Origin: SCQX01 sp035720945
Lineage (GTDB): Bacteria > Pseudomonadota > Gammaproteobacteria > Burkholderiales > Burkholderiaceae_B
DNA length: 22,223 nt
Direction of reading: 5' to 3'
Assembly: GCA_035720945.1 (NCBI GenBank)
Contig: DASTNK010000029.1
Location: forward strand, 1 to 22,223
Of this stretch, positions 21,851-22,223 are shown in pieces. Below the pieces are notes generated by a model that worked only from the letters and a program-made list of their open reading frames with translations, had not been told where the DNA came from and ran no database searches. How positions within the stretch are numbered: position 1 is the first letter of the stretch; every line of letters starts with the position of its first letter. The translations under genes and the position numbers were made by a program.

Positions 21851-21876
21851 CGTCGGCCGGATTCGCACCGCCGACG
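21851..21876 (-). other. Stable hairpin in the leader of the small basic protein gene
   Basis: CGTCGG-c-CGG pairs with CCG-CCGACG around ATTCGCA, nine base pairs with one bulge. It ends about 20 bases before the start codon and just before the GGAGA site on the minus strand. The rest of the 259-base region to uvrA is noncoding; a TTGCCTTAGGCAA palindrome lies at 21990-22002. Confidence 0.5.
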
Positions 21877-22089
21877 TGATTCTTTGACCTCCCGGCACCC
21901 ATGCCAGTGGCGACGGCGCACGCGAGACCTGAAAGAACCAGACAAAAGCTAAGGACACCGCCGATTCGCTCAAACACAAGCAAAAAGCGTTGCCTAAGGC
22001 AAAAAATATCAGTTAACCCACGATTCTACCGTAAAAATGGACGAAAGGCTGGCCACAACCCTTGCAGGGCGGCCAGCCGAGAACACAGA

Positions 22090-22223
22090 ATGAGCTCACA
22101 GATACGCATCTTTGGCGCGCGCCAGAACAACCTGAAGAACCTGGATGTCTCCATCAACACCGGCGAACTACTCGTCCTGACGGGCGTGTCGGGGTCGGGC
22201 AAGAGTTCGCTGGCCTTCGACAC
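22090..22223 (+). CDS. uvrA: UvrA-family excinuclease ATPase, N-terminal fragment (runs off window)
   Basis: Only 44 residues are in the window. 'IRIFGARQNNLKNLDVSI' and the Walker A 'GVSGSGKSSLAFDT' are diagnostic of the first ABC domain of UvrA, the damage-recognition subunit of nucleotide excision repair. The wording 'ARQNNLKNLDVSINTGEL' is closer to the second, longer UvrA-like class I associate with Burkholderiales than to the classical 'ARTHNLKNI...PRDKLVVITG' form, so it could be a UvrA paralogue. No LexA box is visible in the leader. The ribosome-binding site is weak. Confidence 0.85.
   Translation, partial: MSSQIRIFGARQNNLKNLDVSINTGELLVLTGVSGSGKSSLAFD

Noticed and set aside
21831..21983. 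93-residue form of the small basic protein with a hydrophobic, signal-like start
   Set aside because: It needs a TTG start without a ribosome-binding site and reads through the leader hairpin; the internal ATG has a good site. It was kept only as an alternative.
21900..22089. LexA (SOS) box upstream of uvrA
   Set aside because: No CTGT-N8-ACAG-like sequence was found.
1..22223. CRISPR arrays, tRNA and rRNA genes
   Set aside because: No regularly spaced repeats or recognisable RNA gene sequences were seen. The only tandem repeat is the three-unit one at 19438-19491, which has no spacers.

Overview
The window is a stretch of GC-rich bacterial chromosome. The gene content and protein style (GlnRS with a long N-terminal lead, minC-minD-minE, EttA, an EnvZ/OmpR-like pair, ClcB, a UvrA) fit a betaproteobacterium of the order Burkholderiales, most likely family Alcaligenaceae (Bordetella/Achromobacter relatives). 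This placement rests on recognising protein families by eye; no search was run.

Left part (1-5904): a truncated GNAT acetyltransferase, then a zinc-type efflux unit on the minus strand (ArsR/SmtB repressor with a complete alpha5 metal site, coupled to a His-rich CDF transporter, with a promoter and a perfect dyad operator in front). Next come a lone usher-like beta-barrel protein of unknown role and a ClcB-type chloride transporter, with a nitrobindin-like haem-binding beta-barrel protein divergent from clcB.

Middle (6111-14832): an OmpR/EnvZ-like two-component pair whose sensor has a His-rich periplasmic loop. It converges on a cydAB-like pair. The CydA-like subunit is intact but appears to have lost nearly every haem ligand and active-site residue of cytochrome bd; this is the most unusual item in the window. 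Divergent from it runs glnS-minC, then minD-minE behind a hairpin and a probable promoter.

Right part (14833-22223): a 686-bp gap holding a decayed IS630-like transposase fragment and a perfect hairpin; a Pro/Ala-rich small lipoprotein; a DUF4168 secreted protein; a converging isochorismatase-fold hydrolase; ettA; an acidic-tailed hypothetical protein; a dihaem cytochrome c; a family-2 glycosyltransferase; a 42-residue very basic small protein with a structured leader and a strong terminator; and the first 134 bases of a uvrA-family gene.

Four intergenic places share a related sequence with the core GGATCC-NCTGAACAA. One copy (3269-3330) has both ends as an inverted repeat, like a very small MITE or REP-type element. 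No tRNA, rRNA or CRISPR array was seen. Most start codons were moved inward from the longest possible ORF using ribosome-binding sites and usual family length.
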